A stretch of 64,000 nt of DNA from an uncultured Anaeroplasma sp. (GCA_945919465.1 CAMEJG010000002.1:39060-103059); one strand, 5' to 3'; shown: positions 18,507-27,407, numbered from the stretch's first letter. Numbers and translations: made by a program. The notes: a model not told the origin generated them from the letters alone.

Positions 18507-18534
18507 TAAATATTAAATAAATATTTAAAAATAT

Positions 18535-18588
18535 AAAGGCTATGAGAAATACAACTAATGTTGTTAGCTTCCATAGCCTTTTATTTTA
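18535..18588 (+). terminator. Terminator of the 16017 gene
   Basis: AAAGGCTATG/CATAGCCTTT, ten pairs, enclosing a second hairpin ACAAC/GTTGT, followed by a T-rich tract. Confidence 0.75.
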
Positions 18589-18631
18589 TATATATTATAG
18601 TCAGTTATTAATTTATAAAACATAATACCTT

Positions 18632-18665
18632 AAAAAAAATATTGTAGTTATTAAAACTACAATAT
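18632..18665 (-). terminator. Terminator of the fumarase-malic enzyme operon
   Basis: On the reverse strand an 11-pair stem ATATTGTAGTT/AACTACAATAT with a 5-base loop is followed by a T run (A run 18632-18639). Confidence 0.85.
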
Positions 18666-18681
18666 CATTAAATTATTGTCA

Positions 18682-19866
18682 TTATTTTCTTGTAACACCT
18701 GTTTTAATTGCGGCTTCCATAACAGCCTTACTTACTGAATCAACTACTCTCTTATCAAATGCAGAAGGTACAATATAATCGCATCTTAATTCTTCATCTT
18801 TAATAATAGAAGAAATAGCATATGCAGCAGCAAGTTTCATTTCTTCATTAATCTTCTTTGCTCTAACTGCAAGTGCACCCTTGAATATTCCAGGGAATGC
18901 TAAAACATTATTAATTTGATTTGGATAATCACTTCTACCAGAACCAACTATATAAGCTCCAGCCTCAATTGCATCATCATATGTTATTTCTGGATTAGGG
19001 TTTGCCATAGCAAAAATAATTGGCTTATCATTCATTGATTTAACCATTTCCTTTGAAACAAGGTTAGGTGCTGAAACACCTACAAAAGCATCTGCACCTT
19101 TAATAATGCTGGCTAGAGTATTATCATGAGCTTCTGGAGTATCAAATACCCCTTCATCAATTAATTCCTTAATTAAGAAATCATATGAATCATATTTATT
19201 TTTATCTACAACACCAGTTATATTATAAGCATAGATTTTTCCTACACCAATTTTTTTAAGCATTTTTGCAACCATAGAGCCTGCAGCACCAGTACCAGAT
19301 AGAACTACTGTCATATCGCTAAGTTTTCTTTTTGTAAATCTTTCAATATTTAAAAATGCAGCAGCGACAATAATTGAAGTGCCATGTTGATCATCATGGA
19401 AAACTGGAATATCCATTTCTTCAATTAATCTTCTTTCAATTGTAACACATCTAGGGGCTGAGATATCTTCAAGATTAATGGCACCAAGTGTTGGTTCTAA
19501 AGCCTTACAAATACTAATAATTTCTTCAACATTTTGAGTTTTTAGACATAATGGAATTGAATCTACTCCTGCAAGTTCCTTTAATAGAATTGATTTACCT
19601 TCCATAACAGGAATAGCCCCATATGGTCCAATATTACCTAATCCTAATACGGCACTACCATCAGTAATAACAGCCACCATATTATTCTTTGAAGTATAAT
19701 CATATGCTAATTCTTTATCACGTTCAATTTCCTTACATACAAAGGCTACACCTGGAGTGTATGCTAAAGATAAATCTTCTTGATTTTCAATCTTTACCTT
19801 TGATTTGATTTCTAGTTTTCCTTTATTTTCCTTATGCATTTTTAATGCATCATCTTTTAAACTCAT
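18682..19866 (-). CDS. Malic enzyme (malate to pyruvate, NAD(P)-dependent)
   Basis: A 394-residue oxidative decarboxylase of the short bacterial type. The N-terminal malic domain includes AYTPGVAFVC, the DGSAVLGLGNIGPYGAIPVMEGKS block and HDDQHGTSI (divalent metal and substrate). The C-terminal Rossmann domain has the nucleotide-binding turn LSGTGAAGSMVA and FAMANPNPEI. Cofactor preference (NAD or NADP) cannot be called safely. GGAGG lies 5 bases before the ATG. It is the last gene of a three-gene operon, overlapping the fumarase beta gene by 4 bases, so fumarate can be turned into malate and then pyruvate. Confidence 0.93.
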   Translation of the reverse strand: MSLKDDALKMHKENKGKLEIKSKVKIENQEDLSLAYTPGVAFVCKEIERDKELAYDYTSKNNMVAVITDGSAVLGLGNIGPYGAIPVMEGKSILLKELAGVDSIPLCLKTQNVEEIISICKALEPTLGAINLEDISAPRCVTIERRLIEEMDIPVFHDDQHGTSIIVAAAFLNIERFTKRKLSDMTVVLSGTGAAGSMVAKMLKKIGVGKIYAYNITGVVDKNKYDSYDFLIKELIDEGVFDTPEAHDNTLASIIKGADAFVGVSAPNLVSKEMVKSMNDKPIIFAMANPNPEITYDDAIEAGAYIVGSGRSDYPNQINNVLAFPGIFKGALAVRAKKINEEMKLAAAYAISSIIKDEELRCDYIVPSAFDKRVVDSVSKAVMEAAIKTGVTRK

Positions 19867-20390
19867 TTTTTACCTCCAAAAATATTGTTTCCATAATAAT
19901 CTATTGCACAAATCATTTTAAATCCTTCTACCTTTAATTCTTTAATCGATTCAGGACCTAAATCAAAAAATGCTATTTCTTTAGCTTCTTTAACTGCCTT
20001 AGCAAGTAAAGCTCCACAGCCACCTGTAGTAATAAAATATAAAATTTTATTATCAATATAATATTTCGTACATTCATCACTTCTTGGACCTTTACCTATA
20101 GTAGCCTTAACATTAAGTTTTTTCATCATATCACAAAAGGGATCCATTCTAGATGAAGTTGTAGGTCCAATAGAACCAATTATACGCCCTGGCATAGTAG
20201 GAGTAGGTCCTGCATAGTAAATAAAAGAATTATTGAAATTTACAGGTAATTTTTCATTGTTTTCAATCATTTTTTTAATTCTCATATGTGCAGCATCTCT
20301 TGCAGTATATATAGTACCACTAAATTCAATAACATCACCTGCATGAATTTCATTTAACTTTTCTAAATCAACTGGATATTCAATTATCAT
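19863..20390 (-). CDS. fumB: Fumarate hydratase class I, beta subunit
   Basis: A 175-residue C-terminal domain of the iron-sulfur fumarase/tartrate dehydratase family, encoded separately from the alpha subunit, as in many anaerobes. Motifs include GDVIEFSGTIYTARDAAHMR, YYAGPTPTMPG and IGPTTSSRMDPF (substrate-binding region), plus the KGPRSDEC segment. The symbol is used for the beta chain and does not mean E. coli FumB. It overlaps the alpha gene by 4 bases, which suggests coupled synthesis of a heteromer. L-tartrate dehydratase is the main alternative, but the adjacent malic enzyme favours fumarate. Confidence 0.88.
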   Translation of the reverse strand: MIIEYPVDLEKLNEIHAGDVIEFSGTIYTARDAAHMRIKKMIENNEKLPVNFNNSFIYYAGPTPTMPGRIIGSIGPTTSSRMDPFCDMMKKLNVKATIGKGPRSDECTKYYIDNKILYFITTGGCGALLAKAVKEAKEIAFFDLGPESIKELKVEGFKMICAIDYYGNNIFGGKK

Positions 20391-21223
20391 AATACCACCA
20401 CCTTATGTCTTGAGGCATGGCATTGAATATTAACTGCAACAGGAAGTGATGCAATATGACAAGGATATAAATTTACATTAACTTTAAAAGCAGTTATATT
20501 TCCACCTAAGCCCATAGGCCCAATATTAGTAGAATTTATTTTATTCAATAAATCATCTTCTAATATTTTAGCATCTTCATCATTACTTGAATCATTAATA
20601 TCTCTTAATAATGCTTCTTTGGCTAGCAATGCACATTTTTCTAAATCTCCTCCAATACCTACACCAACAATTAATGGAGGGCAAGCTCTTCCTCCAGCTT
20701 CTTTGATAGTATTTACTACAAAATCCTCTATACCCTTTATTCCTTCAGCAGGAAGAAGCATTTTAACTTTGCTCATATTTTCGCTACCAGCACCCTTAGG
20801 GCATACTGTAATTTTGAGATTATCTCCAACCACAAGCTTAACATGAATAATTGCAGGAGTATTATCCTTAGTATTAATTCTATTAATAGGGGATTTTACT
20901 ACACTTTTTCGTAAATATCCTTCAGTATATCCAAGTCTAACTCCTTCATTAATTGCCTCATTGATATCACCATCAATAAATACTTTATTTCCTAATTCTA
21001 CAAATACAACTGTAATACCAGTATCTTGGCATAAGGGAATATTTTCATTTTTAGCTAATTCATCATTTTCGATGATTTGTTCTAAAATGCTTTTAGCAAG
21101 ACCACATTCATTTTTACTTGCTTTTCTTATTTCATTTAAAACATCATCTTCAATAATATTTGCAGCCTCAATACAAAGTCTTTTAACTTCATTTGTTATT
21201 TCTGTTGTCGTTATTGTTTTCAT
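20387..21223 (-). CDS. fumA: Fumarate hydratase class I, alpha subunit
   Basis: The catalytic, [4Fe-4S]-binding subunit, 278 residues. Likely cluster cysteines lie in PLCQDTGI (Cys65), NLYPCHIASLP near 250 and NIQCHASRH near 265. The GGRACPP and GVGIGGDLEK segments are also typical of the family. I chose ATG 21223 because GAGGT lies about 7 bases upstream. The frame also opens at an ATG at 21259, but that lies upstream of the likely -10 box (21242-21247), so it would not be in the transcript. First gene of the operon. Confidence 0.88.
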   Translation of the reverse strand: MKTITTTEITNEVKRLCIEAANIIEDDVLNEIRKASKNECGLAKSILEQIIENDELAKNENIPLCQDTGITVVFVELGNKVFIDGDINEAINEGVRLGYTEGYLRKSVVKSPINRINTKDNTPAIIHVKLVVGDNLKITVCPKGAGSENMSKVKMLLPAEGIKGIEDFVVNTIKEAGGRACPPLIVGVGIGGDLEKCALLAKEALLRDINDSSNDEDAKILEDDLLNKINSTNIGPMGLGGNITAFKVNVNLYPCHIASLPVAVNIQCHASRHKVVVL

Positions 21224-21241
21224 ATAGTACCTCAATAAAAG

Positions 21242-21247
21242 ATTATA
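21242..21247 (-). promoter_or_regulatory. -10 box of the fumarase operon
   Basis: TATAAT on the reverse strand, 20 bases before the fumA start. The -35 region (TTTAAA or TTAAAA) is weak. Confidence 0.45.
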
Positions 21248-21343
21248 CAATGAATACACATTTTTTTAAAGAAAAAATGAAAATATATTTATTTATTTTC
21301 AATAATATCATATAATAAATGTGGGCCACATTGGAGTGATTAT

Positions 21344-22132
21344 GTGAATGATGATGTATTATTGTGGTTAGAAAATAAGAACAAGGTTCTTAATAAAAAT
21401 CTTTATATATCAGATGATGAAATTGAAATCTTTTATATTTCATTAAAAAAACTATTATTTAATGAATATTATTATGAGTATAATCTGAAGGAATTAATTT
21501 ATGATATTAATCAAATGTTAAAATCCTTTTTATTAAAACTTAAGTATTCAAAAAAAGAACTAGATAAGCTGATTGATTCTTTTGTTATTTCATTAATAGA
21601 AATAGAGAAAAAGCTTAGATTAGATTTGAAACAATTTATATTAACTGATCCTGCTATTTCTAATGAGATAGAGCTTGTATTAGCATCATTACCATTTGAT
21701 GCAATAATAGGATATCGTATTGCAAATAGCTTATCAAAAGAAAATATTTTTTTGTTACCAGATTTAATTATGAAATATATAAAGTCAAAAACAGGTATTG
21801 ATATTTCTCCTTATGCTCAAATAGGTGAGGGCTTCGTAATTGATCATGGAGTTGGTGTAGTTATTGGTGAAACTACAATAATTGGAAATAATGTAAAGCT
21901 TTACCATGGAGTTACACTAGGTGCTAAAAAAATATTAAATCCTAAAGAATTAAAAAATATGAAACGACATCCTACAATAGAGGATAATGTTATTATATGT
22001 TCTAATTCTTCAATTTTAGGAGATGTGACAATAAAAAGAAATTCTATTATTGGTGCATCTAATATCGTAAATAAAGATGTAGAAGAAAATTCAATTATAA
22101 GAGGTAAGAGTTATGAAGGTGGAGTATTATAA
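21344..22132 (+). CDS. Serine O-acetyltransferase-like hexapeptide transferase
   Basis: A 262-residue protein of the CysE/EpsC-like group. An alpha-helical N-terminal region (about 1-150) is followed by a left-handed beta-helix (about 155-250) with IDISPYAQIGEGFVIDHGVGVVIGE and YHGVTLGA, the catalytic His/Asp region of serine acetyltransferases. It would make O-acetylserine for cysteine synthesis; no cysK is in view. The start is GTG 21344 with GGAG 7 bases upstream. It overlaps the esterase gene by 20 bases. Confidence 0.82.
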   Translation: MNDDVLLWLENKNKVLNKNLYISDDEIEIFYISLKKLLFNEYYYEYNLKELIYDINQMLKSFLLKLKYSKKELDKLIDSFVISLIEIEKKLRLDLKQFILTDPAISNEIELVLASLPFDAIIGYRIANSLSKENIFLLPDLIMKYIKSKTGIDISPYAQIGEGFVIDHGVGVVIGETTIIGNNVKLYHGVTLGAKKILNPKELKNMKRHPTIEDNVIICSNSSILGDVTIKRNSIIGASNIVNKDVEENSIIRGKSYEGGVL

Positions 22133-22856
22133 GGAATATAGCCATATCTTAAATAGAGATATGGAATTTAAGGTTTTTGGTCATCAGGGAAAGCCTTGTA
22201 TCTTTTTTCCTAGTCAAAATGGAAGATTTTTTGATTATGAAAATCAAGGAATAATAAAATCAATTGAATGGTATATAGAACAAGGTAAAATTCAAGTATT
22301 TTGTGTTGATAGCTTTGATTTAGAATCATGGAGTGCTGATTGGATGAATCCTAATGATAGAATATATCATCAGGAACAATATTATCGATATATCGTTGAG
22401 GAATTTGTTAAGCGTGTATATGAAATAAATCCTAGTAATAATTCGGGTATTATGACATATGGATGTTCTATGGGAGCTTATCATGCAGTTAATTTTTTGG
22501 TTAGAAGACCAGATATTTTTGATGCAGTACTTGCATTATCTGGAATCTATCATTCTAGCTTTTTCATTAAGAATTTTTCTAATGAATTAACATTCTTAAA
22601 TTCACCAATTGATTCATTAAGACATATTTCTCCTAATCATTATTATATTGATTTATATAAAAAATGTAGAATTATTATTTGTGTAGGTCATGGAAATTGG
22701 GAAGAAGATTGCTTAAATGATACAAAGGCAATTGATTATGAGCTTAAGCGTTTAGGTATTCCTGCATGGGTGGATTATTGGGGCTATGAGCATCCTCATG
22801 ATTGGCCTAGCTGGCTTCAACAAACACCACATTTTATGTATCATATTTTAGATTAA
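22113..22856 (+). CDS. Alpha/beta-hydrolase esterase
   Basis: A 247-residue cytoplasmic hydrolase of the putative-esterase (esterase D/Fes-like) type. The nucleophile elbow is GCSMGAYHA (Ser near residue 116). The likely catalytic His is in the WGYEHPHDWPSW segment near the C-terminus, which is very characteristic of this subgroup. An Asp near ICVGHGNWEED may complete the triad. No signal peptide is seen. The substrate is unknown. Translational coupling to the serine acetyltransferase-like gene hints at a shared pathway but does not prove one. Confidence 0.82.
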   Translation: MKVEYYKEYSHILNRDMEFKVFGHQGKPCIFFPSQNGRFFDYENQGIIKSIEWYIEQGKIQVFCVDSFDLESWSADWMNPNDRIYHQEQYYRYIVEEFVKRVYEINPSNNSGIMTYGCSMGAYHAVNFLVRRPDIFDAVLALSGIYHSSFFIKNFSNELTFLNSPIDSLRHISPNHYYIDLYKKCRIIICVGHGNWEEDCLNDTKAIDYELKRLGIPAWVDYWGYEHPHDWPSWLQQTPHFMYHILD

Positions 22857-22864
22857 TTAATGAT

Positions 22865-22897
22865 GACAATTTCTAGTATTAGAGATTGTCTTTTTTT
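22865..22897 (+). terminator. Terminator after the esterase gene
   Basis: GACAATTTCTA/TAGAGATTGTC, eleven pairs with one T-G, 4-base loop, then seven T. Confidence 0.9.
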
Positions 22898-22932
22898 ATC
22901 TTAAATAAAATTATTTTTTTAAAATAAATCTA

Positions 22933-22960
22933 TTGATTATTTGAAAATATATTATATAAT
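22933..22960 (+). promoter_or_regulatory. SigA-type promoter of potABCD
   Basis: TTGATT (22933-22938), 16-base spacer, TATAAT (22955-22960). Transcription would begin near 22967, giving a leader of about 143 bases. Confidence 0.65.
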
Positions 22961-22967
22961 ATGATAC

Positions 22968-23109
22968 GTTTAAAGTTATGATTCTTTAAACACTTTGGGG
23001 AGTTATAGTTAAATATTAACAGTTACAAGCCAAGAAAAAATAACTATATTTTTTTGGAAAGGAAAAAAATGAGAAAGAATGATAATTCTTTCTGATTCGG
23101 TAAACAGCG
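22968..23109 (+). promoter_or_regulatory. Structured pot leader: attenuator-like RNA
   Basis: Four perfect inverted repeats follow the transcription start. Hairpin 1: GTTTAAAG (22968-22975)/CTTTAAAC (22984-22991). Hairpin 2: TATAGTTA (23004-23011)/TAACTATA (23041-23048), directly followed by seven T (23049-23055), a terminator form. Alternative hairpin: GTTAA (23008-23012)/TTAAC (23016-23020), which uses the same left arm and would block hairpin 2. Hairpin 4: AGAAAGAAT (23072-23080)/ATTCTTTCT (23085-23093), overlapping a small ORF. It matches no riboswitch class I know. The structures are seen; regulation, perhaps by polyamine, is inference. Confidence 0.55.
23069..23095 (+). CDS. Possible 8-codon leader peptide upstream of potA
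   Basis: ATG 23069 has GGAAAGGA a few bases upstream, the best ribosome-binding site in the leader. It opens a frame MRKNDNSF ending in TGA at 23093-23095. It is out of frame with potA and ends 14 bases before the potA TTG. Most of it lies within a perfect 9-pair hairpin. This could be a regulatory upstream ORF coupling translation to potA, or a chance short frame. Confidence 0.35.
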   Translation: MRKNDNSF

Positions 23110-24300
23110 TTGGCAAAACCACTTATCGAATTGCACAACATAGTAAAATACTATGGTGACAATTGTGTAGTAGATGGTTTGAATTTAACCATTTACGAAA
23201 ATGAGTTTGTAACTCTTTTAGGACCTTCTGGATGTGGTAAAACTACTACACTTAGAATGATAGGAGGATTTGAATATCCTAGCTCTGGGGAAATCATTGT
23301 TAATGGGAAAATAATTAATGATCTTCCTGCTTATGCAAGACCAATTAATACGGTATTTCAAAGATATGCATTATTTCCACACTTAAATGTCTTTGAAAAT
23401 GTAGCCTTTGGTCTTAAAAATCGTGGTAGAAAGTTTATTATCAATTTTTTTGGTGGAATCGAAAAAATCACTCAAGAAGCAATTGAGGATAAGATTAGAA
23501 GAGGAGCTAAAAAGGATACTAAGACTGCAAATTATTTTGATATATCAAGAGTATTAAAGGCTCATATCAAAGATGCAGTTGAAGAAGCCCTAAAGATGGT
23601 AAATCTTTCAGGATTTGAAAAAAGAAGCATTGATAAAATGTCTGGTGGACAAATGCAAAGAGTCGCAATCGCAAGAGCGATTATCCTAAAACCCCAAATT
23701 TTACTTCTAGATGAACCATTATCTGCTCTAGATTTAAAATTAAGACAAAACATGCAATATGAATTAAAGGAAATGCAAAGAAATTTAGGTATTACCTTTA
23801 TATTCGTTACTCATGATCAAGAAGAAGCTATGGTTATGAGCGATAGAATCGTAGTAATGAAAGATGGAATTATACAACAATTAGGCTCACCAAAGGATAT
23901 ATATAATGAGCCTGTAAATAGATATGTTGCTAATTTTATAGGTGAATCTAATATCATGAATGGTGTTTATGTAGCTAAAAACCTTGTTCATTTCTTGGGA
24001 CAGGATTTTCCTGTATTAGGCTATGAATTTGATATTGATGAACATGTTGATGTAGTAATTAGACCAGAAGACTGGGATGTAGTACCTCTAGATAAGGCTA
24101 AGGTTGTAGGTTATGTTACATCTTCAATATTTAAAGGAGTTCATTATGAGCTATGTGTAGATATTGAAGGTGTTGAATATGTTGTACATACATATGAGGA
24201 TGTGAAGACAGGAGAGCATGTTGGCTTAACTGTAGATCCATATGAAATTTGTTTGATGAAGGTAGACGGCTCATGCAAAAAAATAGTACCAATAGACTAG
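23110..24300 (+). CDS. potA: Spermidine/putrescine ABC transporter, ATP-binding subunit
   Basis: The 396-residue ATPase powers polyamine uptake. Walker A is GPSGCGKTT (about 38-46), the Q-loop is in VFQRYALFPH, the signature is MSGGQMQRVAIARA, Walker B is ILLLDEPLSALD and the H-loop is THDQEE. A C-terminal TOBE-type domain follows (about 280-396). Between Q-loop and signature lies an unusual Lys/Arg-rich insertion of roughly 45 residues (RGRKFIINFFGGIEK to ISRVLKAH). The only possible start is TTG 23110, since an in-frame TAA lies at 23101-23103. No Shine-Dalgarno is near it, so initiation should be weak or coupled to the leader ORF. Confidence 0.93.
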   Translation: MAKPLIELHNIVKYYGDNCVVDGLNLTIYENEFVTLLGPSGCGKTTTLRMIGGFEYPSSGEIIVNGKIINDLPAYARPINTVFQRYALFPHLNVFENVAFGLKNRGRKFIINFFGGIEKITQEAIEDKIRRGAKKDTKTANYFDISRVLKAHIKDAVEEALKMVNLSGFEKRSIDKMSGGQMQRVAIARAIILKPQILLLDEPLSALDLKLRQNMQYELKEMQRNLGITFIFVTHDQEEAMVMSDRIVVMKDGIIQQLGSPKDIYNEPVNRYVANFIGESNIMNGVYVAKNLVHFLGQDFPVLGYEFDIDEHVDVVIRPEDWDVVPLDKAKVVGYVTSSIFKGVHYELCVDIEGVEYVVHTYEDVKTGEHVGLTVDPYEICLMKVDGSCKKIVPID

Positions 24301-25139
24301 TAAAGCCTGTATACCAAAATGCTCATCGTCTAGATAGACTAGCAAAGCCATATTTGATTTGGTTATATATTTTTGCAGTATTACCAATGATTATAATGAT
24401 ATTCCTAATGTTTGTTGATACAGAAGGAATTAGATTTGATGGGATGAGCTTTTCAATTTCAAATTTTTCCATATTAACAGAAACCTCAACTATTATTGCA
24501 TTTTTTAATTCATTAAAATATTCTTTTATAACTACAATAATATGTATATTTTTTGGATATTTAGTAGCTTATTCACTATATAAATCAAAATTTAAAAATA
24601 AATACTTAATATTATTATTATTAATTCTTCCAATGTGGACTAATTTTCTATTAAGAATAAATGCCTTAGCTTCAATGTTTAAGGAGAATAATATTATTAC
24701 TTCAATTTTAGGAATAAAAGGAATAAATATAATTGGTACAGATTTTGCAATAATATTAGGTATGGTATTTACCTATTTACCTTTTATTGTATTACCAATA
24801 TATACTTCTTTAGAAAAAATAGATCCATTATTACATGAAGCTTCACTTGATTTAGGTTGTACAGAATTTAAAAGGTTTTGGAAGGTTATTGTTCCTATGT
24901 CAAGTAAGGGTATTATTTCAGGATCAATAATGGTTTTATTACCATGTCTATCAGGCTTTGCAATACCAAAGGTATTAGGTGATGGTAATATAATTTTAAT
25001 TGGTAATATAATTGAACAAAGCTTTGTTAATATGTCATATAATATGGGCTCTGTACTAGCAGTAGCTATATTAATAATTATCTTAGGCTCAATTATTGTT
25101 GTTAATAAGGTTGATAAGGAAGGAGAAACATTATTATGA
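24273..25139 (+). CDS. potB: Spermidine/putrescine ABC transporter permease
   Basis: A 288-residue inner-membrane permease with about six helices. The cytoplasmic EAA loop that docks on PotA is visible as HEASLDLGCTEFKRFWKVIVP near 195-215. I chose ATG 24273 with GAAGG about 10 bases upstream; the same frame extends back to a TTG at 24249. It overlaps potA by 28 bases and potC by 4, so the permeases are made in step with the ATPase. Confidence 0.92.
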   Translation: MQKNSTNRLVKPVYQNAHRLDRLAKPYLIWLYIFAVLPMIIMIFLMFVDTEGIRFDGMSFSISNFSILTETSTIIAFFNSLKYSFITTIICIFFGYLVAYSLYKSKFKNKYLILLLLILPMWTNFLLRINALASMFKENNIITSILGIKGINIIGTDFAIILGMVFTYLPFIVLPIYTSLEKIDPLLHEASLDLGCTEFKRFWKVIVPMSSKGIISGSIMVLLPCLSGFAIPKVLGDGNIILIGNIIEQSFVNMSYNMGSVLAVAILIIILGSIIVVNKVDKEGETLL

Positions 25140-26029
25140 TGAATGATGTTACCTCTTATAATCCAAATAATTATGAAAGAGCTAAAGTAGAAGAATATGG
25201 TTTTAAAGAACATAAATTCTTGAAACTATTGTGGAAGATTACTAGTAAATTATTATTAGTTTTTTCAGTATTTATGCTATATTTTGCAGTAATAGTTATT
25301 GCAATACAATCCTTTAATTCATCTGATTCTACAACTCAATTTGAAGCATTTACATTTAATAATTATATTCATATGTTTGATAAAAGAACTTTGAATAATT
25401 CTATTCTTAATACTTTTCAAACAAGTATTTTAGCAACCCTAATTGCGACAGTTATTGGTACATTTTTCGCAATAGGAGCCTTCTTTTTACCTCCAAAGGT
25501 AAAATCAAAATTAACTTTATTAAATAATATACCATTATTAAATGCTGATATTGTTACTGGTATATCTTTAATGCTAGTATTTTCAATATTATTACCTATA
25601 AATAAGCATTTATTTGGTTTTTGGACAATATTAATAGCTCATATATATTTTATTCTTCCATATATCTTCTTATCAGTTTTACCTAAAATGAAAGAAATAG
25701 ATCCTAATATGCTAGAAGCCTCAATGGATTTAGGTGTTAAACCCTTTAAATCTTTAATTAAGGTTATTATTCCTGCAATTAAGGGTGGTATATTTTCTGG
25801 AATGATTTTAGCTTTTACAATTTCTTTTGAAGATTTCGTTGTTGGATATTTTACAACTGGTAATGGTTATAATACCTTATCAATTTGGATTTATTCATCA
25901 ATTGGTAAAAAATCATTATTCCCTGGTGTTTATGCATTTTCAACTGCATTAACGGCATTAATGATTGTAGGAATTATTTTATATAATATTGTGAAAGGAA
26001 GAATAGATGATGTTAAAAAAAATAAGTAG
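25136..26029 (+). CDS. potC: Spermidine/putrescine ABC transporter permease
   Basis: The second permease of the importer, 297 residues. After a charged N-terminal tail of about 40 residues come six hydrophobic helices and the EAA loop LEASMDLGVKPFKSLIKVIIPAI. The SFEDFVVGYFTTG segment is typical of PotC. It starts 4 bases inside potB and overlaps potD by 23 bases. It should pair with PotB to form the channel. Confidence 0.92.
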   Translation: MMNDVTSYNPNNYERAKVEEYGFKEHKFLKLLWKITSKLLLVFSVFMLYFAVIVIAIQSFNSSDSTTQFEAFTFNNYIHMFDKRTLNNSILNTFQTSILATLIATVIGTFFAIGAFFLPPKVKSKLTLLNNIPLLNADIVTGISLMLVFSILLPINKHLFGFWTILIAHIYFILPYIFLSVLPKMKEIDPNMLEASMDLGVKPFKSLIKVIIPAIKGGIFSGMILAFTISFEDFVVGYFTTGNGYNTLSIWIYSSIGKKSLFPGVYAFSTALTALMIVGIILYNIVKGRIDDVKKNK

Positions 26030-27407
26030 TTTTTTCTTATTATTTATTTTAATCTTTTCCTTATCATCATGTAGTGGAAGAGCACAATTATTGTTCTTAA
26101 ACTGGGGAGAATATATTGATGAAGAATTATTGACAGTTTTTGAGAATAAATATAATTGTGACGTAGTTATGGATTTAGGGGATAGTAATGAAATATTCTA
26201 TTCTAAGCTACGAGCTGGTACTACAGTTTATGATGTAATGTGTCCTAGTGATTATATGGTTGAAAAAATGTATCGTAATGATATGTTACTTAAAATTGAT
26301 TTCGATAAATATAATTTAGAAGCTTATAAAACTCAAGAATTTATTGCTCCAGTAAAGGCTATATTTGATGAAATGCATGAAAATACTAAAGATGTAGATA
26401 AAGATGGCAAAACTATCTATGATTATGCAATGCCTTATTTATGTGGTACATGGGGTATAATGTATTCTACAAATGTTTTAGGATTAGAAGATGCAGTAAA
26501 GAATAATGACAATAGCTGGAGTATTCTATTTGATAGAACAAAATCTCCAAGTGGTACTAAAATAGCAATGTATGATTCTAGTATTCATGCTTATTTTGCA
26601 GCATGTAAATATTTAGAAAATGAAGGTTATGATTTTAATACTCATGAAGAATTAGCTTCATCTAAGCTAAATCAAATTAAAGATTTAGTAAGAACAATGA
26701 ATTTTGATGCTTGGGGTACTGATAATATAAAGAAAGATATTGTTGCAGGAAATATCGATGTTGGTTTTATGTGGACAGGGGATTTCTTATATTATTATTG
26801 TGAAAATGCAGCAGATAGAGTAATAGAGATATTTCAAAATAATGATGCGACTATTGAAGAGCTTATTGATGTTACTGATGAGCTTTTAAAGCCTAATGGT
26901 ATTTATAAAAAGAACTCTAGAGAATATAAAATTGGTTTTGATTTATATATTCCAGATGATACAATAGCATTTTCAGATAATTTAGTTATTCCTAAGGATT
27001 CTAGTAATCCTGAGCTTGCTCATAAATTTATTGATTTTATGATTTCTAATTCAGTTATTGTAGATGATGTTGAATATAATCCAGCATTCAGTAATACCTA
27101 TTATGTAGATTATAATGCTCCATATGTAAAGGTATATGATGATTTAGTTAATTTAAAATATAGTGATATAGATTCTAAAACTATTATGTCTTTTACAAAA
27201 GAAGATGAAGAATTATTTAAAGAAGAATTAAATAATGGCTTATTTGTTAGTGAAACTACTTTATATTCTCAAATTTATGATTATGCAACTAGCATTTCAT
27301 TTACTAAGTATTATGATAAAAATACTGTTAAGGGTAGTATTTTAGCATCATTTCCAAGAACATATATCAATAATATTAATACAACATTTAATAATGCTCG
27401 TGCATAG
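26007..27407 (+). CDS. potD: Polyamine-binding lipoprotein
   Basis: The extracellular substrate-binding component. The N-terminal signal has a charged start, a hydrophobic core and a lipobox LSSC (Cys22), so the protein should be lipid-anchored. The mature part has the family elements FLNWGEYIDEELL, YDVMCPSDYMVEKM, PYLCGTWGIMY and DVGFMWTGDFLYYY. At 466 residues it is about 110 longer than E. coli PotD; the extra length is mainly C-terminal (after about 375). It is the last gene of the operon. Confidence 0.92.
   Translation: MMLKKISSFFLLFILIFSLSSCSGRAQLLFLNWGEYIDEELLTVFENKYNCDVVMDLGDSNEIFYSKLRAGTTVYDVMCPSDYMVEKMYRNDMLLKIDFDKYNLEAYKTQEFIAPVKAIFDEMHENTKDVDKDGKTIYDYAMPYLCGTWGIMYSTNVLGLEDAVKNNDNSWSILFDRTKSPSGTKIAMYDSSIHAYFAACKYLENEGYDFNTHEELASSKLNQIKDLVRTMNFDAWGTDNIKKDIVAGNIDVGFMWTGDFLYYYCENAADRVIEIFQNNDATIEELIDVTDELLKPNGIYKKNSREYKIGFDLYIPDDTIAFSDNLVIPKDSSNPELAHKFIDFMISNSVIVDDVEYNPAFSNTYYVDYNAPYVKVYDDLVNLKYSDIDSKTIMSFTKEDEELFKEELNNGLFVSETTLYSQIYDYATSISFTKYYDKNTVKGSILASFPRTYINNINTTFNNARA

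Noticed and set aside
20619..21227. Two forward open frames within the fumarase alpha gene
   Set aside because: Both are shadows of the reverse-strand gene, which has clear family motifs along its whole length.
21344..22856. Homoserine/serine acetyltransferase plus esterase as a defined biosynthetic system
   Set aside because: The overlap of the two genes is real, but no sequence evidence ties the esterase to cysteine metabolism.
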